DNA of 64,000 nt, taken from NCBI RefSeq assembly GCF_022012445.1, contig NZ_JAKLTS010000001.1, forward strand, positions 186,001 to 250,000, in the 5' to 3' direction. The position numbers were made by a program, and so were the translations under genes. The stretch is from Massilia sp. TS11 (GTDB lineage: Bacteria > Pseudomonadota > Gammaproteobacteria > Burkholderiales > Burkholderiaceae_D). The notes below the pieces were generated by a model. It was not told the DNA's origin. It was given only the letters and a program-made list of their open reading frames with translations, and made no database searches. Numbering within the stretch: position 1 is the first letter of the stretch; each line of letters opens with the position of its first letter. Shown piece by piece: positions 27,048 through 40,259 of the stretch.

Positions 27048-27512
27048 ATGAGCGTGCATTTGGACGAAATGGACCGGAAAATTCTGCGCGTGCTGCGTGA
27101 AAACGGGCGCATCAGCAACGCCCATCTGGCCGAGCGCGTGGGCCTGTCGGCCTCGCCATGCTGGAACCGCGTGCGCCAGCTCGAAGAGAGCGGGGTGATC
27201 GAGGGCTATACGGTGCTGCTCAATCAAAAGGCCCTGGGCCTGCCCGAGATCGTGATGATCGAGGTGACGCTCGATCGTCACGACGACGAGACCTTCGCCC
27301 GCTTCGGCGAAGCGCTGGCCCAGATGCCCGAGGTGATGGAAGCCTATCTGCTGACCGGCGAATACGATTACCTGATCAAGGTGGCCGTGCAGGGGACGGA
27401 AGGCTATGAAGAATTCCTGCGCCGCAAACTGTACAAGCTGCCGCACTTGCGGCATAGTCGCTCGACGTTCGTATTGCGCTGCCTCAAACGCAGCGCATCC
27501 GTTGAACCTTGA
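27048..27512 (+). CDS. Lrp/AsnC family transcriptional regulator
   Basis: A 154-residue feast/famine regulator. The ATG at 27048 has AAGGAG just upstream; an ATG six codons earlier lies before that site and is less likely. The N-terminal helix-turn-helix reads DEMDRKILRVLRENGRISNAHLAERVGLSASPCWNRVRQLEESGVIEGYT. The C-terminal RAM domain carries the ligand-binding, octamer-forming sheet (MEAYLLTGEYDYLIKVAVQGTEGYEEFLRRKL). No amino-acid gene is adjacent, so its effector is unknown. A small secreted protein follows after 12 bases. Confidence 0.92.
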   Translation: MSVHLDEMDRKILRVLRENGRISNAHLAERVGLSASPCWNRVRQLEESGVIEGYTVLLNQKALGLPEIVMIEVTLDRHDDETFARFGEALAQMPEVMEAYLLTGEYDYLIKVAVQGTEGYEEFLRRKLYKLPHLRHSRSTFVLRCLKRSASVEP

Positions 27513-27524
27513 CTTGGAGAAAAA

Positions 27525-28034
27525 ATGAAGCGTGTGTCGCTGTGCCTGGCCCTGGTGTTGAGCGCCGGCAGTGTTTTGGCCGATGATCTGGAACTTGCCG
27601 GTTTTCGCGCGGGTGTGCATTCGATGAAGGACGTCCAGGCGCGCCTGGGCGCCAGTACTGTGTTCGAAAGCAATGACGCCTCCGAAGGCGGCGTGCGCCT
27701 GTGCTACCGCGACCCGGGCAAGCGCGGTCAGAGCAGCATCCTGCTGTTCGTGGCCGACAAGGAGGATGCGCCGCTGCGCCAGATCCGCGTGCTGAACTGG
27801 GAGAACCGTTTCGCCGACGAGGCCCAGTGCGCGAGCTTTCGCGGCGAGACGAGCGAACTCAAACTGAGCAATGGCGTGAAGCTCGGTACCCCGTATGACG
27901 AGGCGGAAAAGCTGCTCGGCGCGCCGACCGCGACCGACGGCGCCAGCGCCAGCTATGCCGGCTGCGTGCAGGTGAAGTACAAGAAGGCCAAGACGATCGC
28001 CATCACGGCCGGCAATCCGAAAGCCTGTTCCTGA
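27525..28034 (+). CDS. Secreted hypothetical protein with two BamE/SmpA-like motifs
   Basis: A 169-residue protein with a signal peptide (MKRVSLCLALVLSAGSVLA, cleavage near 19-20). The mature part has two copies of a short pattern, GVHSMKDVQARLGAS and GVKLGTPYDEAEKLLGAP. They resemble the 'G-x-T-x-x-x-V-x-x-x-LG-x-P' motif of the SmpA/BamE fold, each followed by beta strands. Four cysteines in the mature part (CYR, QCAS, GCVQ, ACS) could form disulfides. A preceding TTGGAG-type site supports the ATG. Function unknown; it converges on the diguanylate cyclase gene with no spacer. Confidence 0.7.
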   Translation: MKRVSLCLALVLSAGSVLADDLELAGFRAGVHSMKDVQARLGASTVFESNDASEGGVRLCYRDPGKRGQSSILLFVADKEDAPLRQIRVLNWENRFADEAQCASFRGETSELKLSNGVKLGTPYDEAEKLLGAPTATDGASASYAGCVQVKYKKAKTIAITAGNPKACS

Positions 28035-28985
28035 TCAGTTGACGACGCGGTTGCGGCCGTCGCGCTTGGCCTGGTAGAGGGCCTTGTCCGCGCGGCCGAG
28101 CAGGGTGGCTTCATCGAGGGGATTGGTGAAGCTCTGCGTGGCCAGGCCGATCGAGACGGTGACGCGGTCGGCCACGCCGCTCTGGGCGTGCGGCAGATTC
28201 AATTCTTCGATGCGCTTGCGCATGGCCTCGGCCAGACGCGCGGCTTGCGGCGCATCCATCTCCGGCAAAATCACGACAAACTCCTCGCCGCCGTAGCGCG
28301 CGATGAGGTCGGTCGAACGCTGCAGCATGGCGGCCAGGGTCGAGGCCACGGCGACCAGACAGGCATCGCCCTGCTGGTGGCCGTAATGGTCGTTGTAGGC
28401 CTTGAAGTAGTCGATGTCGATCATCATCAGCGACATCGGCGCATTCACGCGTTTGGCGCGGCGCACTTCTTTTTCCATCGCGACATCGAAATGGCGGCGA
28501 TTGGCAATGCCGGTCAGCCCATCGCTGAACGTCTGCGAGCGCAGTTCCAAAGCTTGGACGCGCAAGAGCTTCTCGCGGTTCACGGCCACGGTCACATCGT
28601 TGATCTGGATCAGACAGTGGCGCTGGCCGTTCGGCATTTTCAGGGGCGACACCGAAACCGCCTGCTGCATGCGCTCCTCGGCCAGGCAGGCGGCCATGTC
28701 GGCGAACAGGGGGAAGGGCGCCTTGTGCAGGGTCTGCGACAGCACCGAGGGAAAGCCATCGTCGAGGGCCTGGGTGATGGCCTGGTCGATGCGCTTGCCG
28801 AGCAGATCGGGGAACACGGCGAACAGGCTGCGCCCGCACACGTCCTCCTCGGGCCGGCCGGCATGGCGCGCCATCCAGGCATTCCAGAGCACGATGCGGC
28901 GTTGCTGGTCGAGCACGATGGCGCCCAGATGCATGGCGCGCAGCACACTTTCGAGCAGATCGAGCCGTTCAGCCTTCTCCAGCAT
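28035..28985 (-). CDS. PAS-GGDEF diguanylate cyclase
   Basis: A 316-residue soluble protein. A PAS-like N-terminal domain (about 8-130: ESVLRAMHLGAIVLDQQRRIVLWN) precedes a GGDEF domain (about 150-316). The active site is GGEEF at 232-236. The inhibitory I-site RSTD (223-226) is intact, so product inhibition is expected. SDGLTGIANRRHFD and MMIDIDYFKAYNDHYGHQQGD, with the metal and GTP contacts, are also present. It should make cyclic di-GMP. It overlaps the CheC-like gene by one base, so a CheY-like, CheC-like, cyclase operon is likely. Confidence 0.93.
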   Translation of the reverse strand: MLEKAERLDLLESVLRAMHLGAIVLDQQRRIVLWNAWMARHAGRPEEDVCGRSLFAVFPDLLGKRIDQAITQALDDGFPSVLSQTLHKAPFPLFADMAACLAEERMQQAVSVSPLKMPNGQRHCLIQINDVTVAVNREKLLRVQALELRSQTFSDGLTGIANRRHFDVAMEKEVRRAKRVNAPMSLMMIDIDYFKAYNDHYGHQQGDACLVAVASTLAAMLQRSTDLIARYGGEEFVVILPEMDAPQAARLAEAMRKRIEELNLPHAQSGVADRVTVSIGLATQSFTNPLDEATLLGRADKALYQAKRDGRNRVVN

Positions 28986-29602
28986 TAGCCACCCATGACC
29001 TTGGCGAGGTAGCGGTCGACCTGCTCGCGCAGGTCCTGCAGCGCCGTCACATCGAGGATGAAGGCGACATAGCCGTGGATTGCATGCTTTTCGAGGATGA
29101 AGTCGATGTGCAGCATCAGCACGACGGTGTCGGCCAGGCTCCCCGAGGCGGTCAGAATCTCTTCGCTGGTGCCGATGTGGTACATCGGCAGCGAGCCTTC
29201 GAGTTCCTGCGAAAACAGATTGGCCAGGGTGCCGACGCAGGAGTTGAGAATGATGTTGCCGATCTCACTCATGGCCTCCTGTTCCATTTCGGTCAGTTCG
29301 TCGAGCGCGACCGACTCGCCGACCATCAGGCGCACGATCTCCAGGCTCTTATCCTCGGGGAACATCAGGATGGCCTCGGTCTTGAACGCGCCTTCGAAAT
29401 GCTGACTGACCCCGCAGATACGCTGGTTGCCGCCCCGGCCCAGCAGCTCGGCGGCCTGGGCGCGGTTCTGGAAGCTGATGGTCGGCACCGTCATCTTCAC
29501 TTCTTCGTTGACGATGCCGCTCATCGCGGCGGCCGCATGCCCGACCCCGATGTTGAAGATTTCGAGCAGGGCGTCGTGCTGCAGTTCGGTCAGATTGAAC
29601 AT
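28985..29602 (-). CDS. CheC-like phosphatase
   Basis: A 205-residue CheC-family protein. Both phosphatase centres fit the pattern [D/S]xxxExxN-x22-P. The first (DALLEIFN near residue 10, Pro 22 residues after the Asn) is exact. The second (EAMSEIGN, with Pro again at +22) has Glu at the first position. CheC proteins dephosphorylate CheY-P or bind CheD. Here the gene is two bases downstream of a CheY-like receiver gene, so that protein is the likely partner. No cheA, cheB or receptor gene is nearby. The ATG at 29602 (MFNLTEL) is preferred over a longer frame. Confidence 0.88.
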   Translation of the reverse strand: MFNLTELQHDALLEIFNIGVGHAAAAMSGIVNEEVKMTVPTISFQNRAQAAELLGRGGNQRICGVSQHFEGAFKTEAILMFPEDKSLEIVRLMVGESVALDELTEMEQEAMSEIGNIILNSCVGTLANLFSQELEGSLPMYHIGTSEEILTASGSLADTVVLMLHIDFILEKHAIHGYVAFILDVTALQDLREQVDRYLAKVMGG

Positions 29603-29603
29603 G

Positions 29604-29972
29604 CTAGGCTTCCATGGTGTCGAGCAATTCGTGGATGCGCTGCTCGTTGATGGGCTTTTCGACAAAGCTCAGGCCGAGCTCGGTGGCACGCTGGCGCGTG
29701 GCGTTCTGCACATTGGCCGTGATCATGGCGATCGGCAGCTGCGGGTAGCTGGCGCGCAATTGCTCGGCCGCGGCCAGGCCGCCCATGCCGGGCATGTTGA
29801 CGTCCATGAAAACCAGATCGGGCAGGCGCACGCCGACCTTCTGAATGGCCTCTTCGCCATTGGCGGCTTCTTCAACCGTGATGCTGGGGGACTTGCTCAG
29901 AATACATTGACGAATCAACAGGCGCGACACGCGGCTGTCATCGACCACGAGGATGCTCTTTGTGGCAGGCAT
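29604..29972 (-). CDS. CheY-like single-domain response regulator
   Basis: A 122-residue lone receiver domain. D11 and D12 form the acidic pair, phosphoacceptor D57 is in LVFMDVNMPGMGG, the Thr follows in IAMITANVQNATR and the Lys in SFVEKPIN. There is no output domain, so it acts through protein contacts, most simply with the CheC-like phosphatase and cyclase encoded just downstream. The ATG at 29972 (MPATKSILVVDDSRV) is used; a longer in-frame start lacks family support. The upstream kinase is unknown. Confidence 0.92.
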   Translation of the reverse strand: MPATKSILVVDDSRVSRLLIRQCILSKSPSITVEEAANGEEAIQKVGVRLPDLVFMDVNMPGMGGLAAAEQLRASYPQLPIAMITANVQNATRQRATELGLSFVEKPINEQRIHELLDTMEA

Positions 29973-30068
29973 GATTTTTCTTCCCGACTTACTTTTTGGA
30001 CCGCATTTTCTCATAGATTAGGACGCTGATCCGCTAAAATATTGTGTGCACATTCACCCACTATTGCT

Positions 30069-30749
30069 ATGACTCAAGATGAATTGAAACAGGCGGTCGC
30101 CCGTGAGGCGATCCGTTACGTGGTCGACGGTGAAATTATTGGCGTGGGTACGGGTTCCACCGCCAACTTCTTCATCGATGAACTGGCCAAGATCAAGGAC
30201 CGTATCCAGGGCGCGGTCGCGTCCTCGGAAGCGACGGCCGCGCGCCTGGCCAGCCACGGCATTCGCGTGTTCGATCTGAACGCGGTCGACAGCCTGGCCG
30301 TCTACATCGACGGCGCCGACGAGATCGACGCCAGCGGCGCGATGATCAAGGGCGGCGGCGCGGCCCTGACGCGCGAAAAAATCGTCGCCTCGGTGGCGCG
30401 CCAGTTCGTCTGCATCGCCGACGGCTCCAAGCTGGTTGAGGTGCTTGGCAGCTTTGCGCTGCCGGTCGAAGTCATTCCGATGGCGCGCGCCTCGGTCATG
30501 CGCGCCCTCAGCGCGCTCGGCGGCCAGCCGCGTCTGCGCCTGCAGAAGGGCAGCGATCAGCCCTTGATCACCGATAATGGCGGCGAGATCCTCGATGTCG
30601 CCGGTCTGCGCATCAGCGATCCGGTGGGCCTGGAAACCCAGATCGACCATATCGTCGGCGTGGTGGCCTCGGGCCTGTTCGCGCGCCGCGGCGCCAATGT
30701 CTGTCTGCTCGGCACGCCCGAAGGCGTGAAAACCCTGCGCTTCGCTTAA
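30069..30749 (+). CDS. rpiA: Ribose-5-phosphate isomerase A
   Basis: A 226-residue enzyme interconverting ribose-5-phosphate and ribulose-5-phosphate. Landmarks: the phosphate loop [15 protein letters not shown], the active-site YIDGADEID and the [14 protein letters not shown] loop, with DNGGEILDV later. The start at 30069 ([14 protein letters not shown]) fits the family; an upstream in-frame ATG at 30042 would add nine unsupported residues. It is monocistronic or coupled with the small lipoprotein gene 15 bases later, and is divergent from the CheY-like gene. Confidence 0.96.
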   Translation: MTQDELKQAVAREAIRYVVDGEIIGVGTGSTANFFIDELAKIKDRIQGAVASSEATAARLASHGIRVFDLNAVDSLAVYIDGADEIDASGAMIKGGGAALTREKIVASVARQFVCIADGSKLVEVLGSFALPVEVIPMARASVMRALSALGGQPRLRLQKGSDQPLITDNGGEILDVAGLRISDPVGLETQIDHIVGVVASGLFARRGANVCLLGTPEGVKTLRFA

Positions 30750-30764
30750 GCCCAAGGAGGGGCC

Positions 30765-31112
30765 ATGCAACGCCTTGCCGTCCTGATCCTGCCACTGGCG
30801 CTGAGCGCCTGCCATCTGATGGCGCCCACGGCGCCGGCGCCCGCGCCGGTCCAGGCCAAGCCGGTCCAGCTCGACAGTGACGGCCAGCCGCGCGTCAGCA
30901 TCGATGGGGTCGACATCGAGCGCCTGCCGTTCCAGCCGGGCGTGTCCTCGGTCACGGTGGAGAAGATGGGCAAGGCCGCCGGCTGCACGGGCGGCGTCGG
31001 CGCCGGTCTGGTCACACCGGCCGGCCCGGTCGAGGTCTACCGCATGCGCTGTGACAACGGCAAGACCTTCATGGCGCGCTGCGAACTGCGCCAGTGCACG
31101 GCCATGCCATGA
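30765..31112 (+). CDS. Small hypothetical lipoprotein
   Basis: A 115-residue protein with a lipoprotein signal: MQRLAVLILPLALSAC, lipobox LSAC with Cys16. A Pro/Ala-rich linker (PTAPAPAPVQAKP) leads to a compact domain with four further cysteines (GCTG, RCD, RCEL, QCT) that may pair. The family is not recognised. An AAGGAGG ribosome-binding site precedes the ATG. Its stop overlaps the next start (ATGA at 31109), implying translational coupling. Confidence 0.7.
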   Translation: MQRLAVLILPLALSACHLMAPTAPAPAPVQAKPVQLDSDGQPRVSIDGVDIERLPFQPGVSSVTVEKMGKAAGCTGGVGAGLVTPAGPVEVYRMRCDNGKTFMARCELRQCTAMP

Positions 31113-32446
31113 GCCTGGCGGCACTCGGCGAACGCGTCCGTGCCGCCCGGTCCCAGCGCGATCAGGCGGCTTATGTCGCCATCGCCCACGATCTGGCCCG
31201 TTTCGCCGCCGCCCAGCGCGCCGCGCCTGCGCCCGATCTGGCACACGAGATCCAGCAGCTGATCCAGGACTGCCACCGCTGGGAGGCGGCCTGGGGCCTG
31301 CTGCTGGGCGAAGTGCTGTGGCAGCACGGCAGCCAGAGCGCACACGAGTTCAACAACCACTGGAATCTGGCCCTGTTCTCCGGCTGTACCGGGCCCCACA
31401 GCCTGGTCGACAGCGCCTCGCATCTGGCCATTGCGCGTGAGCTGCTCGGCAGCCTGAAGCTGCCCGCCCTGTATATCCTGCTCGGCAATGCGCTGCGCGC
31501 GCTCGGCCAGTTCAGCGCGGCCGAGGACGCCTATCTGCAGGGCCAGCTGCATTTTCCCGACTATCCGTTCTTCCGCTTCCGCCAGGCTGATCTGTATCTG
31601 GCCACGGGGCGCCTGCGGCTGGCCCAGGACCTGCTGCGCCCGCTGCAATGGCGCTGGCCGCAGGCGCGCGAGATGATGTTCCTCAGCCCGCTCGAGGGCC
31701 TGGCCCCGGTGCCGGCGCCGCCCATGCCCGACTTGCCGGCCACGGCGCGCGAAGCGGTGCTGCTGGTGGCGGCCGACCCGGCCTATCTGGAGCGCTATGG
31801 CGAGCGCCTGCTGCGCTCGATTCCGGTGACCTCGCTGATGCGTCTGCATGTGCACATCCACGTGCTGGCCGACAGCGAGGCCGAACTGCCGCGCGCGCTG
31901 CTGGGCCGGCTGGCCGGGCATTGCAGTTCTTCGTTTTTCAGTTTCCGGCGCGGACCGATTGCCGCGCTCGACAACGAGCGGCGGCGCGCCCTGCTGGCCT
32001 GCGAGCGTTTCCTTGTGCTGCCCGAAATTCTGAGTGGCTATGGCAAGCCGGTGCTCGTGCTCGACATCGACCTCGAGTGCGTGGGCGATCCGCTGCGGCT
32101 GCTTGAGCGCCTTGGTGAGGCCGAGCTCGGCTGCACCGACCACCAGGGCGCGCGCGAGGCCTGGGAGCATGTGGCGGCCACGGCCACGCTGGCGCGGCCG
32201 ACGCTGGGCGCGATCGGCTTTTTCGAGCGCCTGCGCCCGTGGCTACTGCAGGAATTGAATCGTCATCCGGCGCCCTGGTTCGTCGACCAGATCGGCTTGT
32301 TCCGGATGATAGAGGAGGGGGAGGGGCCGCGCTGTGCGCTGAAACGGCTGCGCGGCGTATTCTGCGCGCCGGGCGCGGACCCGGCCGGGGCCGAGTTCCG
32401 CGTCCTGCACGCGTCCTGGCATCAGGCCGAGGTGGGCGGCACGTAG
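31109..32446 (+). CDS. Hypothetical protein: TPR-like N-terminus, glycosyltransferase-like C-terminus
   Basis: A 445-residue cytoplasmic protein. The first half is helical with TPR-like repeats ([59 protein letters not shown]). The second half has strand-rich features and a buried [14 protein letters not shown] segment near residue 318, resembling the DxD region of GT-A glycosyltransferases. [11 protein letters not shown] occupies a position like the acceptor-side motif of some bacterial transferases. No sugar-nucleotide gene is adjacent. It overlaps the lipoprotein gene by four bases and the convergent yggX by 25 bases. The transferase assignment is tentative. Confidence 0.7.
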   Translation: MSLAALGERVRAARSQRDQAAYVAIAHDLARFAAAQRAAPAPDLAHEIQQLIQDCHRWEAAWGLLLGEVLWQHGSQSAHEFNNHWNLALFSGCTGPHSLVDSASHLAIARELLGSLKLPALYILLGNALRALGQFSAAEDAYLQGQLHFPDYPFFRFRQADLYLATGRLRLAQDLLRPLQWRWPQAREMMFLSPLEGLAPVPAPPMPDLPATAREAVLLVAADPAYLERYGERLLRSIPVTSLMRLHVHIHVLADSEAELPRALLGRLAGHCSSSFFSFRRGPIAALDNERRRALLACERFLVLPEILSGYGKPVLVLDIDLECVGDPLRLLERLGEAELGCTDHQGAREAWEHVAATATLARPTLGAIGFFERLRPWLLQELNRHPAPWFVDQIGLFRMIEEGEGPRCALKRLRGVFCAPGADPAGAEFRVLHASWHQAEVGGT

Positions 32447-32697
32447 CCGGCGGCCTGGTCGGCGCCCTCGCCGAAGAAGTGGCGCTCCATCTGGGTGGCC
32501 AGATACTGGCGCGCGCGCTGGTCGGCCAGGTTCAGACGGTTTTCGTTGATCAGCATGGTCTGGTGCTTGAGCCAGGCCTGCCAGGCTTCTTTCGAGACCG
32601 ATTGCCAGATGCGCTTGCCCAGCTCGCCCGGGGCCGGCGGAAAATCCAGACCTTCGGCTTCGCGGTTGAGTTTGATGCAATGAACCATGCGTGCCAT
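32422..32697 (-). CDS. yggX: Probable Fe(2+)-trafficking / oxidative damage protection protein
   Basis: A 91-residue YggX-family protein: [31 protein letters not shown] with the single conserved Cys7, then [24 protein letters not shown] and [13 protein letters not shown]. YggX limits oxidative damage to Fe-S clusters. Length and motifs are standard. Its 3' end overlaps the hypothetical transferase gene by 25 bases (convergent). argA follows downstream on the same strand? No: argA lies upstream of it on the minus strand, ending 31 bases before this ATG. Confidence 0.95.
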   Translation of the reverse strand: MARMVHCIKLNREAEGLDFPPAPGELGKRIWQSVSKEAWQAWLKHQTMLINENRLNLADQRARQYLATQMERHFFGEGADQAAGYVPPTSA

Positions 32698-32728
32698 GTT
32701 GCTGACTCCAAAAATGCGAAAAGACCGA

Positions 32729-34039
32729 TTATAAGGTTTTAATCAGAACCTGGGATTTGCGCTGCCAGTTGTACATCTTCAGCCGGTCCTTGGGCAGGGC
32801 GTCGACGGTCGCGTGCTGGAAGCCGCGCTTGAGGAACCAATGGGCCGTGCGCGTGGTCAGAACGAATAGCTTGGTGAAGCCGCGCGCACGGGCGCGGTTT
32901 TCCAGATGCTTGAGGATACGTTCGCCATCGCCCTGGCCCTGGACCTCGGGGTTCACGGTCAGGCAGGCCATTTCCGCCATTTTCTCGGCGGGGAAAGGGT
33001 AGAGCGCCGCACAGCCAAAAATCACCCCATCGTGCTCGATGACCGAGAAGTATTCAATCTCGCGTTCGATGAGTTCGCGGCCACGGTAGACCAGGGTGCC
33101 GTCGGCCTCGAGCGGCTCGATCAGCTTGATGATGCCGCCCACGTCTTCAATCGTGGCCTCGCGCAGGCTCTCGAGGTTGACGTGCGAGATCATCGTGCCC
33201 ACGCCATCGTGCGTGAACAATTCGAGCAGGGCCGAGCCGTCCATCGCAAACGGCACGATGTGCGAACGGGCCACACCGGCATTGCAGGCCTTGACGCAGG
33301 TGTCGAGGTAGTAGGCGGCGTCGGCCGGCAGGAAGTTCGCCAGCAGCACGGCCTCGGCCTGGTGCGAGGACAGCTCGCGGATGTCTTCGCCGCCCTGGTC
33401 GAGCATCATCGGCGTTTCGGTGATGAAGATCAGCTTGTCCGCATGCAGGGCCGTGGCGGCCTTCAGGGCCACGTCTTCCATCGGCAGATTGAAGGCCTCG
33501 CCGGTCGGCGAGAAACCCAGCGGCGACAGCAGCACCAGGCTGCCCGTGGCCAGGATCGAATGGATGGTCTCGGCGTCGATCTTGCGCACGATGCCCGTCA
33601 GCTCGTGGTCGATGCCGTCGATCACGCCCATCGGGCGCGCCGTAACAAAATTGCCCGAAATAATACGGATCGCCGCATGGGCCATCGGCGTATTCGGCAG
33701 ACCCTGGCTGAAGGCGGCCTCGATATCGAGGCGCAGCTCGCCGGCGGCCTCTTTCGCGCATTCGAGGGCGGCGCCGTCGGTGATGCGCAGGCCCTTGTGG
33801 AAGCGGCCCTCGACATTGCGCAGGGCCAGCTGCTCGGCCACCTGGGGGCGCGAGCCGTGCACGATCACGACCTTGATGCCCAGGGCATGCAGCAGGGACA
33901 AATCGTGGGCCAGCACGGGCAGGGCGCCGGCCGCGACGAGCTCGCCCGGAAAGGCCACCACGAAGGTCTTGCCCCGGAAGGCGTGGATGTAGGGCGCGAC
34001 GGAGCGCAGCCAGTGGACGAATTCAGTCGGGTTTTCCAT
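32729..34039 (-). CDS. argA: Amino-acid N-acetyltransferase (N-acetylglutamate synthase)
   Basis: A 436-residue ArgA: an N-terminal amino-acid-kinase-like domain (about 1-290, with [37 protein letters not shown]) fused to a C-terminal GNAT domain (acetyl-CoA loop [26 protein letters not shown]). It makes N-acetylglutamate, the first arginine-pathway intermediate; the kinase-like domain usually mediates arginine feedback. I use the ATG at 34039 ([13 protein letters not shown]); an ATG three codons earlier is equally possible. It is divergent from hrpA with a gap of about 54 bases. Confidence 0.95.
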   Translation of the reverse strand: MENPTEFVHWLRSVAPYIHAFRGKTFVVAFPGELVAAGALPVLAHDLSLLHALGIKVVIVHGSRPQVAEQLALRNVEGRFHKGLRITDGAALECAKEAAGELRLDIEAAFSQGLPNTPMAHAAIRIISGNFVTARPMGVIDGIDHELTGIVRKIDAETIHSILATGSLVLLSPLGFSPTGEAFNLPMEDVALKAATALHADKLIFITETPMMLDQGGEDIRELSSHQAEAVLLANFLPADAAYYLDTCVKACNAGVARSHIVPFAMDGSALLELFTHDGVGTMISHVNLESLREATIEDVGGIIKLIEPLEADGTLVYRGRELIEREIEYFSVIEHDGVIFGCAALYPFPAEKMAEMACLTVNPEVQGQGDGERILKHLENRARARGFTKLFVLTTRTAHWFLKRGFQHATVDALPKDRLKMYNWQRKSQVLIKTL

Positions 34040-34093
34040 GTCGCGCATTATAATTCGCAGTTCGACCTGCGCGTCCAAAACCCTGCAAAAACG

Positions 34094-38047
<3,954 letters not shown>

Positions 38048-38066
38048 GGCCGCATGGACGGGCCGC

Positions 38067-38546
38067 TCAGTGCTTGGGCCGCACCTGGTCCATGCCGCTG
38101 GTGCTGGCGCCGCTCATGGCGCCGGGCACGGACAGATCGTGCTCGGTGTAAGGGGCAATGCCGTAGAAGCTGTGCACCTCATTGATCCAGGAAACGTCGG
38201 TCATGTCGGGCCAGGCATCGGGGTCGAAGCCCGGGGCCGTTTTCAGGCGGTCCTTGTCGACATTCAGGACGAAGCGCTTGTTCACCGTGTCCAGCTGCAG
38301 GGCCTGCCAGGGCACGGCGAACAGCTTCTCGCCGATGCCGAGGAAGCCACCGAAAGACAGCACGGCATAGGCCACCTGGCCGCTGCGCATGTCGAGCATG
38401 ATTTCCTTGATGTCCCCGAGATCTTCTTCCTCGTGATTGACGACGTCGTTGCCGATCAGGGTGTCGGCCCCCATCAGGGACGGGCCGGGGCCTTGCTGGG
38501 TGCTGGATTTGTAAATGCCATAGGTGTCGCGATCCGCATAGCTCAT
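38067..38546 (-). CDS. PRC-barrel domain protein
   Basis: A 159-residue soluble protein. The ATG at 38546 follows AAGGAG. The core (about 25-100: LIGNDVVNHEEEDLGDIKEIMLDMRSGQVAYAVLSFGGFLGIGEKLFAVPWQALQ) is a PRC-barrel. The C-terminal part holds a W-x-D-M-x-W segment. Such stand-alone PRC proteins are common in betaproteobacteria and often respond to stress; their role is not established. It converges on hrpA and lies downstream of the phosphoesterase? The phosphoesterase ends 108 bases upstream of this ATG on the same strand. Confidence 0.85.
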   Translation of the reverse strand: MSYADRDTYGIYKSSTQQGPGPSLMGADTLIGNDVVNHEEEDLGDIKEIMLDMRSGQVAYAVLSFGGFLGIGEKLFAVPWQALQLDTVNKRFVLNVDKDRLKTAPGFDPDAWPDMTDVSWINEVHSFYGIAPYTEHDLSVPGAMSGASTSGMDQVRPKH

Positions 38547-38654
38547 GGTGTTCTCCTTGTCTCGTATCAAGCCGTCCGTTGACTGGCTCGATTGACCAGC
38601 GTAGGCACTTGAGCTATGGCGCGTTTGATCTGCCTCAAACGCGCCACGCAACTT

Positions 38655-40133
38655 TCAACGCTTGGAGAAGTCGAACGCGTTCGTCAGATCGCCCATCTGC
38701 TGGCGGATGCCGGGCAGGGGCGTGAGTCCGAAGCGCTTGCTCAGGAACTGCAGGATCGAGGTGGTGTCATAGCTGGTGTGGTCGACGAAGCCGCGCTTGG
38801 CAAACGGCGAGACGATAATCGCCGGAATCCGGCTGCCCGGTCCCCAGCGGTCGCCCTGGGGCGGGGCCACGTGGTCCCACAGGCCGCCGTTCTCGTCGTA
38901 GGTGATGATGATCGCCATGTGCGGCCACTGGGGCGAGGCCTGCAGCGCGCGCACCAGGTCGGCCAGGTGGCGGTCACCGTCGAGCACGCTTGCATAGCCG
39001 GGGTGCTCATTGAGGGGGCCGTGCGGCTTGTAAAAACTGACCTGGGGCAGGCTGCCGCTCTGGATGGCCGCGAGGAAGTCGCTGCCATCCTTCAGGTGGG
39101 CGGCGCGTTCGGCGCTGCCCGGGGCGTAGCGGCGGAAGTAGTTGTAGGGCTGGTGGTGGGGCTGGAAATTCACCTCGCCGCCATAGATATTGCGCCGGTC
39201 CTGCAGGGCCGCCTGGTAGCCGCCCGCGTACCAGGCCCAGCTCACCTGCTTCTCGCTCAGGGCGTCGCCGATGGTCTTGTCCTCGAGCGGGGGCAGGGGC
39301 GTCTCGGCCGGGTTGGCGCGCAGCGGGTCGCCGCCCGCGGCCGGGGCAATCCCGCTCGGCTGGTAGCTCGACTGGGCGGTATTGATCGCATAGCCGTCCG
39401 GCGAATAGCTGCCGTCGTAGAACTGGGGAGGGCCTTCGCTGGCGCGCGCGGGCGAACCGGGGCGCAGCATCAGCTGGCCGCGTTCGTCGAGGCGCGCCTT
39501 GAGCTTCTCGGGCACGCCCGGATAGTGGGGCGTGCAGGCGCAGGCCAGCCACATGTGGTTGAGGAAGGAACCGCCGAAGGCCGCCATGAAGAAATTGTCG
39601 GCCAGCGTGTATTCGCGCGCGATCTGCCACAGTGGCAGCACGGCGCCGTCGTAATGGCCCATGGTCAGGGCGCCGGCATCGGTCCAGGCCACGAACATGT
39701 CGTTGCGCCCGCCATTGATCTGCATCTGGTTCTGGTAGAAGCGGTGGGTCAGGTCGCGCGTCTTGACGGCCAGGCCCTGCTGGATCGGGGCGGCGTCGAT
39801 GCGGAACGGCGCATTCGGCAGCGCGCTCGGGTAGCGCGGGTCGGCCCCTTTCAGCGGCTTGCCCTGGGCGTCCTTCTCGCTGCTGTCGCGCCAGACCGGG
39901 GGCAGGCTGGCCAGCACGCTGCCGTCGCGGTCGCGCTGCGGCTGGTAGTGCTGGAGCGCCTGGGCGATGCCATTCGCGCCCGGGAACAGGCCGTACAGAT
40001 TATTGAAGCTGCGGTTTTCGCCATACAGCACGACCACGGTCTGGATCTGATCGAGGCCGGCGGGAACGGCGGCCTGGGCCGCGGGGCCGGCTACGGCGGC
40101 CAGCACGGCCAGGGCAAGACGGGAAGGGAACAT
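38655..40133 (-). CDS. AcpA/phospholipase C-type secreted phosphoesterase
   Basis: A 492-residue protein with a signal peptide (MFPSRLALAVLAAVAGPAAQA, cleavage about 21-22). Landmarks of the phosphoesterase family (acid phosphatase AcpA, PlcN-like): VVLYGENRSFNNLYG with metal-binding Glu-Asn and the nucleophile region, ADNFFMAAFGGSFLNHMWL, PGYASVLDGDRHLADLVRAL, IIITYDENGGLWDHVAPP and RIPAIIVSPFAKRGFVDH. It is probably periplasmic or exported and cleaves phosphate esters; whether it prefers phospholipids cannot be read from the sequence. The start at 40133 is used. Confidence 0.9.
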   Translation of the reverse strand: MFPSRLALAVLAAVAGPAAQAAVPAGLDQIQTVVVLYGENRSFNNLYGLFPGANGIAQALQHYQPQRDRDGSVLASLPPVWRDSSEKDAQGKPLKGADPRYPSALPNAPFRIDAAPIQQGLAVKTRDLTHRFYQNQMQINGGRNDMFVAWTDAGALTMGHYDGAVLPLWQIAREYTLADNFFMAAFGGSFLNHMWLACACTPHYPGVPEKLKARLDERGQLMLRPGSPARASEGPPQFYDGSYSPDGYAINTAQSSYQPSGIAPAAGGDPLRANPAETPLPPLEDKTIGDALSEKQVSWAWYAGGYQAALQDRRNIYGGEVNFQPHHQPYNYFRRYAPGSAERAAHLKDGSDFLAAIQSGSLPQVSFYKPHGPLNEHPGYASVLDGDRHLADLVRALQASPQWPHMAIIITYDENGGLWDHVAPPQGDRWGPGSRIPAIIVSPFAKRGFVDHTSYDTTSILQFLSKRFGLTPLPGIRQQMGDLTNAFDFSKR

Positions 40134-40225
40134 CGGGGCCTCGGAAGGGGTTGTCAACAGCTTCGCATACTACCGCGCACGCACGATTGGAACCAGTGCT
40201 TGCCAAGCCGCCCGACTGCGTTATA

Positions 40226-40241
40226 CTGTATAAAAATACAG
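40226..40241 (+). promoter_or_regulatory. LexA (SOS) box upstream of imuA
   Basis: CTGTATAAAAATACAG fits the LexA consensus CTGT-N8-ACAG, extended to a 20-bp near-palindrome by flanking TA/TA. It is 18 bases before the imuA start. TATACT at 40222-40227 overlaps its left edge and could be the -10 element, so LexA would occlude RNA polymerase. Confidence 0.92.
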
Positions 40242-40259
40242 TACTTTTCGTTCTCTATC

